Shown piece after piece: positions 8,642 through 17,917 of a DNA stretch of 64,000 bases. This DNA is from Bryobacteraceae bacterium (GTDB lineage: Bacteria > Acidobacteriota > Terriglobia > Bryobacterales > Bryobacteraceae): NCBI GenBank assembly GCA_025056865.1, contig JANWVO010000003.1:124001-188000 (forward strand), in the 5' to 3' direction. Made by a program: the position numbers and the translations under genes. The notes under the pieces are model-generated. The model was not told the DNA's origin, searched no databases, and worked only from the letters and a program-made list of their open reading frames with translations. The first letter of the stretch is position 1; every line of letters starts with the position of its first letter.

Positions 8642-10813
8642 TCAACGGGCGTGCCTGCATCCGGTTGGCGGCGCCGCGGCACTGGCGCGGGCCGACCAGC
8701 TCCAGACAAAGCCGCCATATACGGTCCGTCCTGACATCGGATAGTGGACGAAGGTCTCGAAGCGTTTGTCAAGCAAGTTGACCACCTTGACAAACCCAGC
8801 CAGCTCGCTCCGGTCGGAGCGGTGCACCGTCCGATTCAGTCCGAGATCCCAGATGACGCTGCCGCCGATACGGTTCGTTCCGGGATCCAGACCGAATTTC
8901 ATGATCGGATCCCGCGTGGGGCCGCGCCAGCGGCCGAGCAGATTGAACGAAGTATCCCGGCCCAGATTGCCAAGCAAACCGAGATTGCCAAGCATCCGGT
9001 AAGCGCCGGGTATGTTGGCTCGCCCCGCGGCGGGAATGACGAGGCTTCCGATGGACTGGTTGAGCGCGGCCTGCGCCTGCGGCCCGGCAAGCGGCCCCTC
9101 GTAAAGCCGTACTCCGGGGAGCGCCTCCGCGTCGGCACGCAGGTAGTAAGAGTAGTTGGCGAACATCAGCAAACGCGGCCGGATCCGGGTATTGAGTGAA
9201 GCCTCGAGTCCTTCCGAACGCTCGACGAGGGGAACATTGCGCTCGAAGCTCGCCAGCGCTGCTGCAAAGCCGGGCGGAATTCCGGGAGCCGGGCGGATGG
9301 GGACAACCTCGAAGGAGCTTGTTCCCGTCGGCCCCGCCAGCCTGTGAGCGAACAAAGCCAGGCGGGCTTCCTCCAGACGTCCGAAGCGCAGTTTCCACCC
9401 TCCCTCGAAGCTGCGAAACTGTTCGAAGTCCAGTTGGCGCGCGGGCTCCGAGAATCCGGCAGCCAGAAAGGGCGGCCCCAGCAGCCTGGCCGGGCGAAGG
9501 AACGTGTTGACTTCGTTCAGCGGAATCCACCGGTTGGATTTGCCCACTACGGCATAGGCGGAAAGCCGGCCCCGCATCAACTCCTGCTCGAGCGCGAATT
9601 GCCATGCGGGCCGGAGCCGTCCGATCGAGGTCTGGCCATCCAGACGTCCTCCGGCCGTCAGGACCGCGCCCCGCCACGGCTGGGCCGTCGCCTCCAGAAA
9701 CGCGCCGTAATGGGATTGGGAGCTGATCCAGCGGAAGAAGACGTACTCATCATTCGTCCTGCCGCGGCTGCGATGCGCCTCGCCGCCGGCGGAAAGCCAC
9801 AGGCGCGCGCCCAGCGGGCGGGCGAAGCTGCCGAGAAATCCGAATCGTTGCCGCTCCTGGTCTCCCCAGTGCACGTTGTAGGCCGGATTTTCCGGAAATT
9901 GCGCGTTCAGACTCTCCTCCTCCAGATTGAGATAAGTCGCCAGGGAGAATTCCGTCGCCGCTTTTGCCGGGGAGACCGCCTCGAGGAAAATCCCCTGCAT
10001 CGAACGCCGCCTTTTCTGCGGGCGTCCATAGTGCAGGCCTTCGCCGTAATATTTCTCCAGCTCCACAAGCTGGGCGTGGGCATGAAGCTCGAGGAATGGA
10101 AACAACTTCCAGTCCGTTTTCAGATAGGGATTGAACATGGTTGCCCGCCGGTTGGAGTAGGTCCAGCGGTCCAGCACGCCTGACAGCGAGTTGCCCGTTT
10201 GGCCCATGGTCCGGTCAAAGTTCAGGTTGGCAAGCCAGGAAATCCGCCCGGGGTGCTCGAGGACGAGGTTGGCGCGGGCCGTCTCCTGGGACCCTCCCGC
10301 CACAGACGCAAGTCCAGACTTCGTGCGTGGCTCGGCCGTGCGGATGTCGACCACCGTGTGGAACCCGCCATATCGCACCGGCACGGGACCGAAATAGACC
10401 GTAATCGAGTCAATGATTGCCACAGGAATGTCGTCAAATTCCACCGTGAAATTGTTGGAAAGATTGACCGGCCTGCCGTCCAGCAGAACAAGGGTCAGGC
10501 GGCTGTTGTCTCGGCCGAAATTCCGGACAATGAACCAGTTTTCGGCCCCTGGATCCCCCGTGCTGCGGAAGGTCAGGCCCGCTTTCAGCGAAAGGATCGA
10601 GAGGATGCCGTAAGGATCGTCGGCAGTTGCCCCAATCAGCAGCCTCTGCAACTCCTCGCCGGTAATCCGGATCGAGTTGGGAGCGGGGGCAGTCCGGTGC
10701 TGCCTTCGCAGCGGGGCGCCTTCGCCCGGCACGGCAGCATGCAGCAGGATGAAGGCGGCAAACAGGACTTCTATCGCGGGAATGACACGCGCCTTCTTCA
10801 GAAGCAGAATCAT
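8642..10813 (-). CDS. TonB-dependent outer-membrane receptor
   Basis: A 723-residue receptor. The start at 10813 is set by a perfect ribosome site (GGAGGAAAC-ATG); reading further upstream only gives the antisense of mgtC. A signal peptide (LLLKKARVIPAIEVLFAAFIL...) is followed by a plug domain (about 45-160) with typical FIVRNFGRDNSRLTLVLLDG and GPVPVRYGG segments, then a beta-barrel rich in aromatic, alternating strands. The last strand YGGFVWSW is followed by an unusual tail of some 15 Ala/Arg-rich residues. No carboxypeptidase-regulatory domain is present, unlike the larger receptor at 39.6 kb. The ligand is unknown; it lies downstream of the Mg2+ transport genes but 269 nt away, so a shared role is only a guess. 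Confidence 0.88.
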   Translation of the reverse strand: MILLLKKARVIPAIEVLFAAFILLHAAVPGEGAPLRRQHRTAPAPNSIRITGEELQRLLIGATADDPYGILSILSLKAGLTFRSTGDPGAENWFIVRNFGRDNSRLTLVLLDGRPVNLSNNFTVEFDDIPVAIIDSITVYFGPVPVRYGGFHTVVDIRTAEPRTKSGLASVAGGSQETARANLVLEHPGRISWLANLNFDRTMGQTGNSLSGVLDRWTYSNRRATMFNPYLKTDWKLFPFLELHAHAQLVELEKYYGEGLHYGRPQKRRRSMQGIFLEAVSPAKAATEFSLATYLNLEEESLNAQFPENPAYNVHWGDQERQRFGFLGSFARPLGARLWLSAGGEAHRSRGRTNDEYVFFRWISSQSHYGAFLEATAQPWRGAVLTAGGRLDGQTSIGRLRPAWQFALEQELMRGRLSAYAVVGKSNRWIPLNEVNTFLRPARLLGPPFLAAGFSEPARQLDFEQFRSFEGGWKLRFGRLEEARLALFAHRLAGPTGTSSFEVVPIRPAPGIPPGFAAALASFERNVPLVERSEGLEASLNTRIRPRLLMFANYSYYLRADAEALPGVRLYEGPLAGPQAQAALNQSIGSLVIPAAGRANIPGAYRMLGNLGLLGNLGRDTSFNLLGRWRGPTRDPIMKFGLDPGTNRIGGSVIWDLGLNRTVHRSDRSELAGFVKVVNLLDKRFETFVHYPMSGRTVYGGFVWSWSARASAAAPPTGCRHAR

Positions 10814-10876
10814 GTTTCCTCCTGGCAAGTCTGCTCGTCCGCATTCCAGGGCCGTGCCCTGGCCGCGGGCGTCTGG

Positions 10877-10899
10877 GCGCGGAGGAAAAGCCTCCGCGC
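10877..10899. repeat. Perfect GC hairpin between mgtC and the TonB receptor gene
   Basis: A 9-bp perfect inverted repeat (GCGCGGAGG / CCTCCGCGC) with a 5-nt A-rich loop. No U-tract follows on either strand. It lies in the 269-nt intergenic region and could be a structured leader element of the receptor mRNA or the end of the mgtC transcript. Confidence 0.6.
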
Positions 10900-11082
10900 G
10901 GCACCAATGCGGGAGCCGCCTCCGGAACCCGGCTCCCCGCGGGCCGCGCAGAGAGCGCGCTAGGGAAGTGCGCCCCGGTTCCGGCAACAGGCTCCAGAAC
11001 AGGCGCCAAGACGCTGCCGGAGCGTCCTGGCGCGCGCGCAAGTTGAACCTTCGGTCTTCATGAGCCTCGCCTCCGCGGGAAT

Positions 11083-11823
11083 CTAACCGTGCCGCGAGGC
11101 GGACAAAGCAGCGGGCAGCTCGCATCCGGGAGGATCGCTGCCCCGGATTTCCCACCGGATCCGGCTGACCCCTTTTTCCAGCGAAAGCCGCGCAACCAGT
11201 TGCTCGAGCTGCCGGTCCTGGCGGCCGGCGCTGCGCAGCTCGGCGCGGACATGGACGATCCGCGCATCGGCAGAGTCCTCGCTGTCGAGCGAGACCAGCG
11301 TCAGCGGCAGCGTCTGGATCGAGTGCAGAAGAAGCGCGCGCACGTGGGCCTCGTCGGCTGTGAGGCACGTACAGGTAAAGGCGTAGCTGACCTCGTCCTC
11401 CGCCGCGGCCGGGGTGGTGGTTTCGATCCGGCGCGCCAGCGGGCGCAGAACCACGTTGGCCAGTACCACCGCGAGGGCGCCGGCGGCGGCGAACGCATGA
11501 CGCCCTTCCCCGCAAAGGGTGCCGATGGCTGCCGAGCACCAGAGCGTGGCGGCCGTGTTCAGTCCCCGGACATTGATGCCGTCGCGGATGATCACGCCCG
11601 CGCCGAGGAAGCCGATTCCCGAAACGATCTGGGCCGCAATCCGGCCCGGACTGGCATCGCCGGGCAGAAAAGCCGCCAGCATGGCGAACAGCGCCGAGCC
11701 GATGCTCACCAGGCTGTTGGTGCGCAGTCCCGCCAGTTTTTGCCGCCACTGCCGCTCGGCGCCGATCAGCGCGCCCAACGCAAATGCGAGCGCAAGACGG
11801 AAAAGAAAGTCGGCGAAGTGCAT
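11083..11823 (-). CDS. mgtC: MgtC/SapB family membrane protein
   Basis: A 246-residue protein with four or five hydrophobic helices in the first ~130 residues carrying the family signature: LGALIGAERQW, LVSIGSALFAMLA, QIVSGIGFLGAGVII and GLNTAATLWCSAAIG. A cytoplasmic ACT-like regulatory domain (about 145-235) follows. MgtC proteins modulate ATP synthase or phosphate handling and help growth at low Mg2+. It starts 9 nt after the mgtA stop on the same strand, so mgtA-mgtC form an operon, as in enteric bacteria. Confidence 0.93.
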   Translation of the reverse strand: MHFADFLFRLALAFALGALIGAERQWRQKLAGLRTNSLVSIGSALFAMLAAFLPGDASPGRIAAQIVSGIGFLGAGVIIRDGINVRGLNTAATLWCSAAIGTLCGEGRHAFAAAGALAVVLANVVLRPLARRIETTTPAAAEDEVSYAFTCTCLTADEAHVRALLLHSIQTLPLTLVSLDSEDSADARIVHVRAELRSAGRQDRQLEQLVARLSLEKGVSRIRWEIRGSDPPGCELPAALSASRHG

Positions 11824-11832
11824 CGGGTCACC

Positions 11833-14466
11833 TCACGAGTAATATCCGAAGCGCCGGTGGTACCAGCGCTTCACTGCTTCTGCCAGCAGGCAATAGGAGA
11901 CGATCATCGCCAGCAGGCAGGGGAAGTACGCCGTCGGCAGCGGCTGCATGCCCAGGCTGGCTCCCAGCCGCGTGAAGGGGATCGCCAGGCCGGCGGCGAT
12001 CACCGCGCCCGTGGTGAACAGAAGCGCGCCCGACGCCCGGCTCTCGAGAAACGGAATCCGGCGCGTGCGGATGATGTGAACGATCAGCGTCTGCGAGATG
12101 AGTCCTTCGACGAACCAGCCGGACTGAAACAGGGACTGCGCCAGCGGCGAGTTCGCCCCGAAAACGAACCACATGAGCGCAAAGGTCGCATAGTCAAACA
12201 GGGAGGACACCGGTCCCAGGCACAGCATGAAGCGCGAAATCGACGCGGCGTCCCATCGCCTCGGCCGGCGCAGATACTCCTCGTCCATCCCGTCGAAGGG
12301 GATGCCGGTCTGGGAGAGGTCGTACAGCAGGTTCTGCACGAGAAGCTGGAGCGGCAGCATGGGCAGGAACGGCAAAATCAGGCTTGAACCCAGGACGCTG
12401 AGCACGTTGCCGAAGTTGGAGCTCGTGCCCATGCGGATGTACTTCAGGATGTTGCCGAAAGTGCGCCTGCCCTCCAGAACGCCTTCTTCCAGCACCATCA
12501 GGCTCTTTTCCAGCAGGATGATGTCGGCCGACTCCCGCGCAATATCGACGGCCGTGTTTACCGAGATGCCGACGTCCGCCTGGCGCAGCGCGGGAGCATC
12601 GTTGATGCCGTCTCCCAGAAAGCCGACGACCGCGCCCCCGGCCTGGAGCGCGCGCACGATGCGGGCCTTGGCCTCCGGCGAGACGCGCGCGAACACATCC
12701 GCGTGGCGGACCGCTTCGGCGAGCTCCCCGTCGCTCATGCGGTCGATGTCCGGGCCAAGGAGGACACCCCGGACCTCCAGCCCCACTTCGCGGCAGATCC
12801 GCAGCGTCACCACCTCGTGGTCGCCCGTCACCACCTTCACGCGCACGCCGTGGTCGGCCAGGGCGCGCAGCGCAGGCGCCGCAGAGTCCTTGGGCGGGTC
12901 GAGGAAGGCCATGAAGCCTGCCAGGGTCATGCCGGCTTCGTCGGCCTGCGTGTAGATGCCGCGTCCCAGGGGGAAGCGCCGGTAGGCGATGGCGATCACG
13001 CGGAAGCCCTCCTCGCTGAGCTCGCGCACCAGCCGCCGCGCCTCCTCCCGGGCGGCGTCATCCAGCGGATGCTGCTTCCGGTCGATCTCCACTTCGCTGC
13101 ACGCGGCAAGCACCTCTTCCACGGCGCCTTTGGTGATCAGCAGCTCTTCCCGCTTCTCTGTCTCTACGCAGACCGACATCCGCCGGCGGCTGAAGTCAAA
13201 CGGAATCTCGTCCACCAGGCGGTAGTCCGTGGCGACCCGCAGCCCGCTCTCCAGTTCGGCATGCTCCAGCACCGCCTCATCCAGGAGGCTCTTCAGCCCG
13301 GTCTGGTAATAGCTGTTCAGATAGGCGAGCTGAAGCACCTTTTCCGACTCCCGCCCCAGCACGTCGAGGTGCCGCTCCAGGATCACCCGCCCCAGCGTCA
13401 AAGTGCCCGTTTTGTCCGAGCAAAGCACGTCCATCGCGCCGAAATCCTGGATCGAAGGCAGGCGCTTCACGATCACCTTGCGGCGCGACATATTGACGGC
13501 GCCGCGGGCCAGGTTCGCCGTGACGATCATCGGCAGCATCTCCGGGGTCAACCCCACGGCCACCGAAAGCGCGAAGAAAAACGACTGCGTCCAGTCGCCC
13601 TTGGTGAATCCGTTGATGAAGAACACGACCGGCGCCATGACAAGCGTGAAGCGGACCAGCAGCCGGCTGACGCGGCTCACGCCGCGGTCGAATTCCGTCT
13701 CGACGCGGCGGTCCGCCACCTGCCGCGCCAGCGAGCCGAACACCGTTCGCGGTCCCGTCGCCACAACCACGCCGGTGCCCGTGCCGCTCACCACGTTTGT
13801 GCCCATGAAGCACAGCCGCGGATCCTCCAGAGCGCCCGCGCCCGCCGCGGCAGCGCCATGAGGGGACTTCTCCACCGGCATGGACTCTCCCGTCAGCGCC
13901 GCCTGGCTGACGAACAGATCCTTGGCCGTGATGAGCCTCAGATCGGCCGGAACCATGTCGCCGGCCGAGAGATGGACGAGGTCGCCCGGCACGATCTCCT
14001 GCACCGGAATCTCGCAGCGCTCTCCTCCCCGCGTCACCGTGGCCGTCGTCTCCACCATCTGCTTCAGCCGTTCGGCGGCGAGGCTGGAACGGTACTCCTG
14101 CGTGAAGCGCAGCACCACGCTCGCCAGCACCATCGCCGCGATGATGGCAGCCGCCTCGAAATCGCGCGTCAGCGCGGCCACGGCGGCCAGCGCGGCCAGC
14201 AGCAGAATGAAAGCGTTCTGGCACGCATGCCAGAGCTGCGTCCACCAGCGGGGCGCCTTCCCGTCTGCCACGGCGTTCGGGCCGGTCTCCGCCAGCCTCG
14301 CGGCCGCTTCTTCCGCCGACAGCCCGGGTGCGTCTGGTCCGGACTGCGGGAAGCTGCCTTCCGCTTCCGCCCGGAAAACAGCCGCGTCCGCCATGGAATT
14401 CCTGCGGATTTTCTGCGGCTTGCCGATGAAATTCTTGCTGAATTTTTTCGCCGGAATTGCAAACAC
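11833..14466 (-). CDS. mgtA: Mg2+-importing P-type ATPase (MgtA/MgtB type)
   Basis: An 877-residue P-type ATPase, close to the 898 residues of E. coli MgtA. Seen are the actuator loop LTGESMPVEKS, the phosphorylation motif CSDKTGTLT (Asp351), the hinge GDGINDAPALRQADVG and about ten membrane helices. It imports Mg2+ at the cost of ATP. The GTG at 14466 is preferred because GGAGGTGA lies 6 nt upstream; an ATG at 14394 is an alternative and would remove a basic 24-residue extension. It is headed by a good sigma-70 promoter and a structured leader, and followed closely by mgtC, consistent with Mg2+-responsive control. Confidence 0.95.
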   Translation of the reverse strand: MFAIPAKKFSKNFIGKPQKIRRNSMADAAVFRAEAEGSFPQSGPDAPGLSAEEAAARLAETGPNAVADGKAPRWWTQLWHACQNAFILLLAALAAVAALTRDFEAAAIIAAMVLASVVLRFTQEYRSSLAAERLKQMVETTATVTRGGERCEIPVQEIVPGDLVHLSAGDMVPADLRLITAKDLFVSQAALTGESMPVEKSPHGAAAAGAGALEDPRLCFMGTNVVSGTGTGVVVATGPRTVFGSLARQVADRRVETEFDRGVSRVSRLLVRFTLVMAPVVFFINGFTKGDWTQSFFFALSVAVGLTPEMLPMIVTANLARGAVNMSRRKVIVKRLPSIQDFGAMDVLCSDKTGTLTLGRVILERHLDVLGRESEKVLQLAYLNSYYQTGLKSLLDEAVLEHAELESGLRVATDYRLVDEIPFDFSRRRMSVCVETEKREELLITKGAVEEVLAACSEVEIDRKQHPLDDAAREEARRLVRELSEEGFRVIAIAYRRFPLGRGIYTQADEAGMTLAGFMAFLDPPKDSAAPALRALADHGVRVKVVTGDHEVVTLRICREVGLEVRGVLLGPDIDRMSDGELAEAVRHADVFARVSPEAKARIVRALQAGGAVVGFLGDGINDAPALRQADVGISVNTAVDIARESADIILLEKSLMVLEEGVLEGRRTFGNILKYIRMGTSSNFGNVLSVLGSSLILPFLPMLPLQLLVQNLLYDLSQTGIPFDGMDEEYLRRPRRWDAASISRFMLCLGPVSSLFDYATFALMWFVFGANSPLAQSLFQSGWFVEGLISQTLIVHIIRTRRIPFLESRASGALLFTTGAVIAAGLAIPFTRLGASLGMQPLPTAYFPCLLAMIVSYCLLAEAVKRWYHRRFGYYS

Positions 14467-14832
14467 ACTTCACCTCCGCGGAGCATCGGCCGCGCAGCCG
14501 GGGACGGACCCGCGCGGAAAGGCTCGCCGCGCAGGCCGGGGTTATCCCCTGGCGGCTACAGGCCTCGGCTCGTTCGTGCTGCTGTTCAGGCGGCAGGGAA
14601 CTGCGCGTTGCGGAGGGGGCTTCGGCGGCCCGCTGGACGCTGCTTCTCACCGCGTCCAGCCCGCCTCAGCGCATCAGAAAGCGGAGGAAGAAGCGGAGCA
14701 GACAGACGCGGCGGAAACGCGGTGGACCGGCCTCGCCCCCATGCACAACGGGGGCTCCTCCCGCCGGGATATCGAGTTTTCGCCAGTCATGGTTTTCTCG
14801 GGAATTGAGCCGGACTTCTCCGGCCCTTTTGT
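14467..14832 (-). promoter_or_regulatory. Long structured 5' leader of mgtA
   Basis: Between the promoter and the GTG start lie about 360 nt of transcribed leader. Three perfect hairpins are visible: 14809-14824 (6 bp, at the very 5' end), 14735-14755 (6 bp) and 14632-14660 (9 bp, 11-nt loop). A short open frame of 38 codons starts at the ATG around 14789 (MTGENSISRREEPP...). A long leader with hairpins and a possible leader peptide is how mgtA is controlled in enteric bacteria; the known M-box consensus is not recognisable here. Regulation is inferred. Confidence 0.5.
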
Positions 14833-14862
14833 AGTGTAGGCCAGGGCGGCAGAAACCGTCAA
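14833..14862 (-). promoter_or_regulatory. Sigma-70-type promoter for mgtA
   Basis: On the minus strand TTGACG (14862-14857), an 18-nt spacer and TACACT (14838-14833). Transcription would start near 14826, giving a leader of roughly 360 nt before mgtA. This is one of the best matches to the vegetative consensus in the window. Confidence 0.65.
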
Positions 14863-14951
14863 GCAAAAATTCGCATAAATTTCCTGCACAGACGGACGGC
14901 ACTCCGGCAAGGCGTCGGCGCGCCACAGGTTCCGGAAGGAAGGAGCCAGTC

Positions 14952-16445
14952 CTAGCCGGCTGCCTCCCGCGTCCAGCGAACGCGCGGCTTGCGGGCTGCG
15001 CTCACCTCGTCCACCCGCGAAACGCGCGTCGAATGCGGCGCCGATTTCACCAGCTCCGGGTTCTCTTCCACTTCCTGCGCGATCGCGATCAGCGCGTCGC
15101 AGAACGCGTCCAGCTCGGCCTTCGGCTCGGTCTCGGTGGGTTCGATCATCATCGCCCCGTGGACGATCAGCGGGAAGCTCACCGTGTAGGGATGGAAGCC
15201 ATAGTCGAGCAGCCGCTTGGCGATGTCCATCGTGCGAACGCCGCGCTTCTCCTGCCGCGCGTCGCTGAAAACGCACTCGTGCATCGAGCGCGAGGGATAG
15301 GCGATCTGGTAGTACGGCTCCAGCCGCGCCCGCACGTAATTCGCATTCAGCAGCGCGTCCAGCGTGGCCCGGCGCAGGCCCTCGCCGCCGTGGGCGAGGA
15401 TGTAGGCCAGCGCGCGGATCATCACGCCGAAGTTGCCATAGAAGGCGCGCACCCGGCCAATCGATTGCGGCCGGTCATAGTCCCAGCGCAGCAGGCCGCC
15501 CTCGCGCTTCAGCCGCGGCACGGGCAGGAAGGGAGCGAGGTGCGGCTTCACGCCCACCGCGCCCGCGCCCGGGCCGCCGCCGCCATGCGGCGTCGAAAAG
15601 GTCTTGTGCAGGTTGGCGTGCAGCACATCGACTCCGAAGTCGCCGGGCCGGGCCACACCCACCAGCGCGTTGAGGTTGGCGCCGTCCATGTAAAGCTGCG
15701 CGCCCTTCGCGTGCAGGATCTCCGCGATCTCCTCGATGTGCTCCTCGAAGACGCCCAGGGTGTTCGGGTTCGTGATCATCAGCGCGGCGACGTCTTCGTT
15801 CACCGCCGCGGCCACGGCCGCCGGGTCGGTCATTCCGCGGTCGTTCGAGGCCAGCGTCTTCACCTCGTAGCCGGCGATGACGGCCGTCGCCGGGTTGGTG
15901 CCGTGCGCCGAGTCCGGCACGAGCACCACCTTGCGGGGATTGCCCTGCGCCGCCAGATACGCCCGGATCAGCATGATGCCGGTGTACTCGCCGTGGGCGC
16001 CCGCCGCGGGCTGCAACGTCACCTCGGACATGCCGAAGATCTCGGCCAGATACTGCTCCAGCGTGGCGATGATCTCCATCGCCCCCTGGCTCAGCTCCTC
16101 GGGCTGATAGGGATGCGCCCACGCGAGCGGCTCGACGCGCGCCGCGGCCTCGTTGATCCGCGGGTTGTACTTCATCGTGCACGAACCCAGCGGAAACATG
16201 CCAAGATCGATGGCGTAATTCCAGGTGGAAAGGCGCGTGAAATGGCGCAGAACTTCCACCTCGCTCAGCTCGGGAAAATCTTCGATTTCGCGGCGGACAT
16301 TCTCCGCGCCAAGCGCTTCCTCGGGGCTGGCCTCCGGCACGTCCAGCGGCGGAAGCTGGTAGCCGCGCTTGCCGGGCCGCGACAGCTCGAACAGCAGCGG
16401 CTCGTTCTGCGTGGGATGCGGACGGACCTTTCCGAGCGTCGGCAT
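14952..16445 (-). CDS. gcvPB: Glycine dehydrogenase (decarboxylating) subunit 2, P-protein beta
   Basis: A 497-residue PLP enzyme subunit. The pyridoxal-phosphate lysine is in HANLHKTFSTPHGGGGPG, and LGSCTMKYNPRINE and PAAGAHGEYTG are conserved in the family. With subunit 1 it decarboxylates glycine and passes the aminomethyl group to the lipoyl arm of GcvH. The start at 16445 is set by the 1-nt TGATG overlap with the gcvPA stop; an upstream extension in the same frame is antisense-like. The C-terminal ~20 residues (ARKPRVRWTREAAG) are basic. Confidence 0.95.
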   Translation of the reverse strand: MPTLGKVRPHPTQNEPLLFELSRPGKRGYQLPPLDVPEASPEEALGAENVRREIEDFPELSEVEVLRHFTRLSTWNYAIDLGMFPLGSCTMKYNPRINEAAARVEPLAWAHPYQPEELSQGAMEIIATLEQYLAEIFGMSEVTLQPAAGAHGEYTGIMLIRAYLAAQGNPRKVVLVPDSAHGTNPATAVIAGYEVKTLASNDRGMTDPAAVAAAVNEDVAALMITNPNTLGVFEEHIEEIAEILHAKGAQLYMDGANLNALVGVARPGDFGVDVLHANLHKTFSTPHGGGGPGAGAVGVKPHLAPFLPVPRLKREGGLLRWDYDRPQSIGRVRAFYGNFGVMIRALAYILAHGGEGLRRATLDALLNANYVRARLEPYYQIAYPSRSMHECVFSDARQEKRGVRTMDIAKRLLDYGFHPYTVSFPLIVHGAMMIEPTETEPKAELDAFCDALIAIAQEVEENPELVKSAPHSTRVSRVDEVSAARKPRVRWTREAAG

Positions 16446-17758
16446 CAGGCAAGCACCTCCTTCAGCGCGTCCATGTCCTCGCGCCGGTTCATCTCGGTGG
16501 CGCACACAAGCAGGCAGTCCGCCAGCTCCGGATAGAAGCGCGCCAGCGCCACGCCGCCAAGGATTTTCTTCTCAAGCAGCCGCTCCAGCGCCTGCTGCGG
16601 CGTCATCCGCCGCGGCTTCACCACGAATTCGTTGAAGAACTTCCCCGTGAATCTCAGCTCCAGCCCGCCGGCAAGGTAGTGCGCCTTGGAAAGGTTCTGC
16701 ACGGCCAGCTCGCGCAGCCCCTGCTTGCCGTAAACGCTGAGGAAGACCGTCGCCATCAGCGCCACCAGCGCCTGGTTGGTGCAGATGTTGGACGTGGCCT
16801 TCTCCCGGCGGATGTGCTGCTCTCGCGTCGAAAGCGTCAGGCAGAAGGCGCGGTTGCCGTCCTGGTCTCTGGTTTCGCCCGCCAGCCGGCCCGGAATCTG
16901 GCGGATGTACTTCTCCTTCGTGGCGATGACGCCCGCAAACGGGCCGCCGTAGCTCGGGCTGATGGCGAAGGATTGCAGCTCGCCGGCCACGATGTCGGCA
17001 TCCCGCGGCGGCTCGAGCAGGCCCAGCGAAACAGCCTCGGTGAAGACCACCACCAGCAGCGCGCCGCGCCGGTGGGCGATTTCTGCGGCGGCCCGCACGT
17101 CCTCGACGACTCCGAAGAAGTTGGGCGATTGCAGGATGACGCAGGCGGTCTCTTCGTCCAGCAGCCGCTCGAGCGCGGCCAGATCGGCCTGGCCCGTGGC
17201 CGCGTCATACGGATAGGTGGCCACGCTCATCCGCGCATTGTGCGCCGCCGTGTCCAGCACCTGGCGGTATTCGGGATGCAGATTCAGGGGGGCGAAAAAC
17301 TTCGATCTGCCAGTGATGCGGTAGGCCATCATCGCCGCTTCGGCGACGGCGGTCGAGCCGTCATACATCGAAGCGTTGGCCACTTCCATCCCGGTGAGCT
17401 GGCAGATCAGTGTCTGGAACTCGAAGATCGATTGCAGCGTTCCCTGCGCGTATTCGGCCTGGTAGGGCGTGTAGGAGGTGAGGAACTCGCCGCGCTGCGC
17501 GATGACATCGCACAGCACCGGGCGGTAGTGGGCATACACCCCGGCGCCGAGAAACGACGCATAACCGTGCGCCATTTTCTCCGCCTGGGCGCGGAAATAC
17601 GCCATGATTTCGTATTCCGACATGCCCGGGGGAATTTTCAGCGGCTCGCGGATCAGCGCGTTTTCAGGAACGTGCCGGTAAAGGTCTTCCAGCGAGGAAA
17701 GGCCGCAGGCGGCGAGCATGGCCTGCCTGTCGGCATCGGAGTTGGGTAGATAGCGCAA
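16445..17758 (-). CDS. gcvPA: Glycine dehydrogenase (decarboxylating) subunit 1, P-protein alpha
   Basis: A 437-residue subunit starting with TTG at 17758; GAGGG lies about 9 nt upstream. Family signatures include [14 protein letters not shown] at the N-terminus, [43 protein letters not shown] and a C-terminal [13 protein letters not shown]. It pairs with GcvPB to form the P-protein of the glycine cleavage system. The stop overlaps the gcvPB start by 1 nt. A TAGAAT box (17786-17781, minus) without a good -35 could be its promoter; the genes are separated from gcvT-gcvH by an opposite-strand methyltransferase gene. Confidence 0.95.
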   Translation of the reverse strand: MRYLPNSDADRQAMLAACGLSSLEDLYRHVPENALIREPLKIPPGMSEYEIMAYFRAQAEKMAHGYASFLGAGVYAHYRPVLCDVIAQRGEFLTSYTPYQAEYAQGTLQSIFEFQTLICQLTGMEVANASMYDGSTAVAEAAMMAYRITGRSKFFAPLNLHPEYRQVLDTAAHNARMSVATYPYDAATGQADLAALERLLDEETACVILQSPNFFGVVEDVRAAAEIAHRRGALLVVVFTEAVSLGLLEPPRDADIVAGELQSFAISPSYGGPFAGVIATKEKYIRQIPGRLAGETRDQDGNRAFCLTLSTREQHIRREKATSNICTNQALVALMATVFLSVYGKQGLRELAVQNLSKAHYLAGGLELRFTGKFFNEFVVKPRRMTPQQALERLLEKKILGGVALARFYPELADCLLVCATEMNRREDMDALKEVLA

Positions 17759-17917
17759 GGATCAGGCCCTCGGAAACACCATTCTATCGGAGCGGGAGGC
17801 AGTGCACACCACCCTGTAGAGGGTGATGCGCGCCGGTACCCATCTGCTCCAGGATCTGCTGCGCAGGCGGAACGGCAGGCCTGTGTGGTGGGAATGGGGA
17901 AAGCTACCATTAGTGTG

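Noticed and set aside
10814-11082. Cobalamin riboswitch before the TonB receptor
   Set aside because: A sequence vaguely like the B12 box (CAGACTTGCC) lies near the start, but the core CCGCAACTG-type motif and adjacent helices are absent.
14467-14832. M-box (Mg2+) riboswitch in the mgtA leader
   Set aside because: Neither the conserved GGTGAGGCTCC-type start nor the core loops were recognised; kept only as an unknown structured leader.
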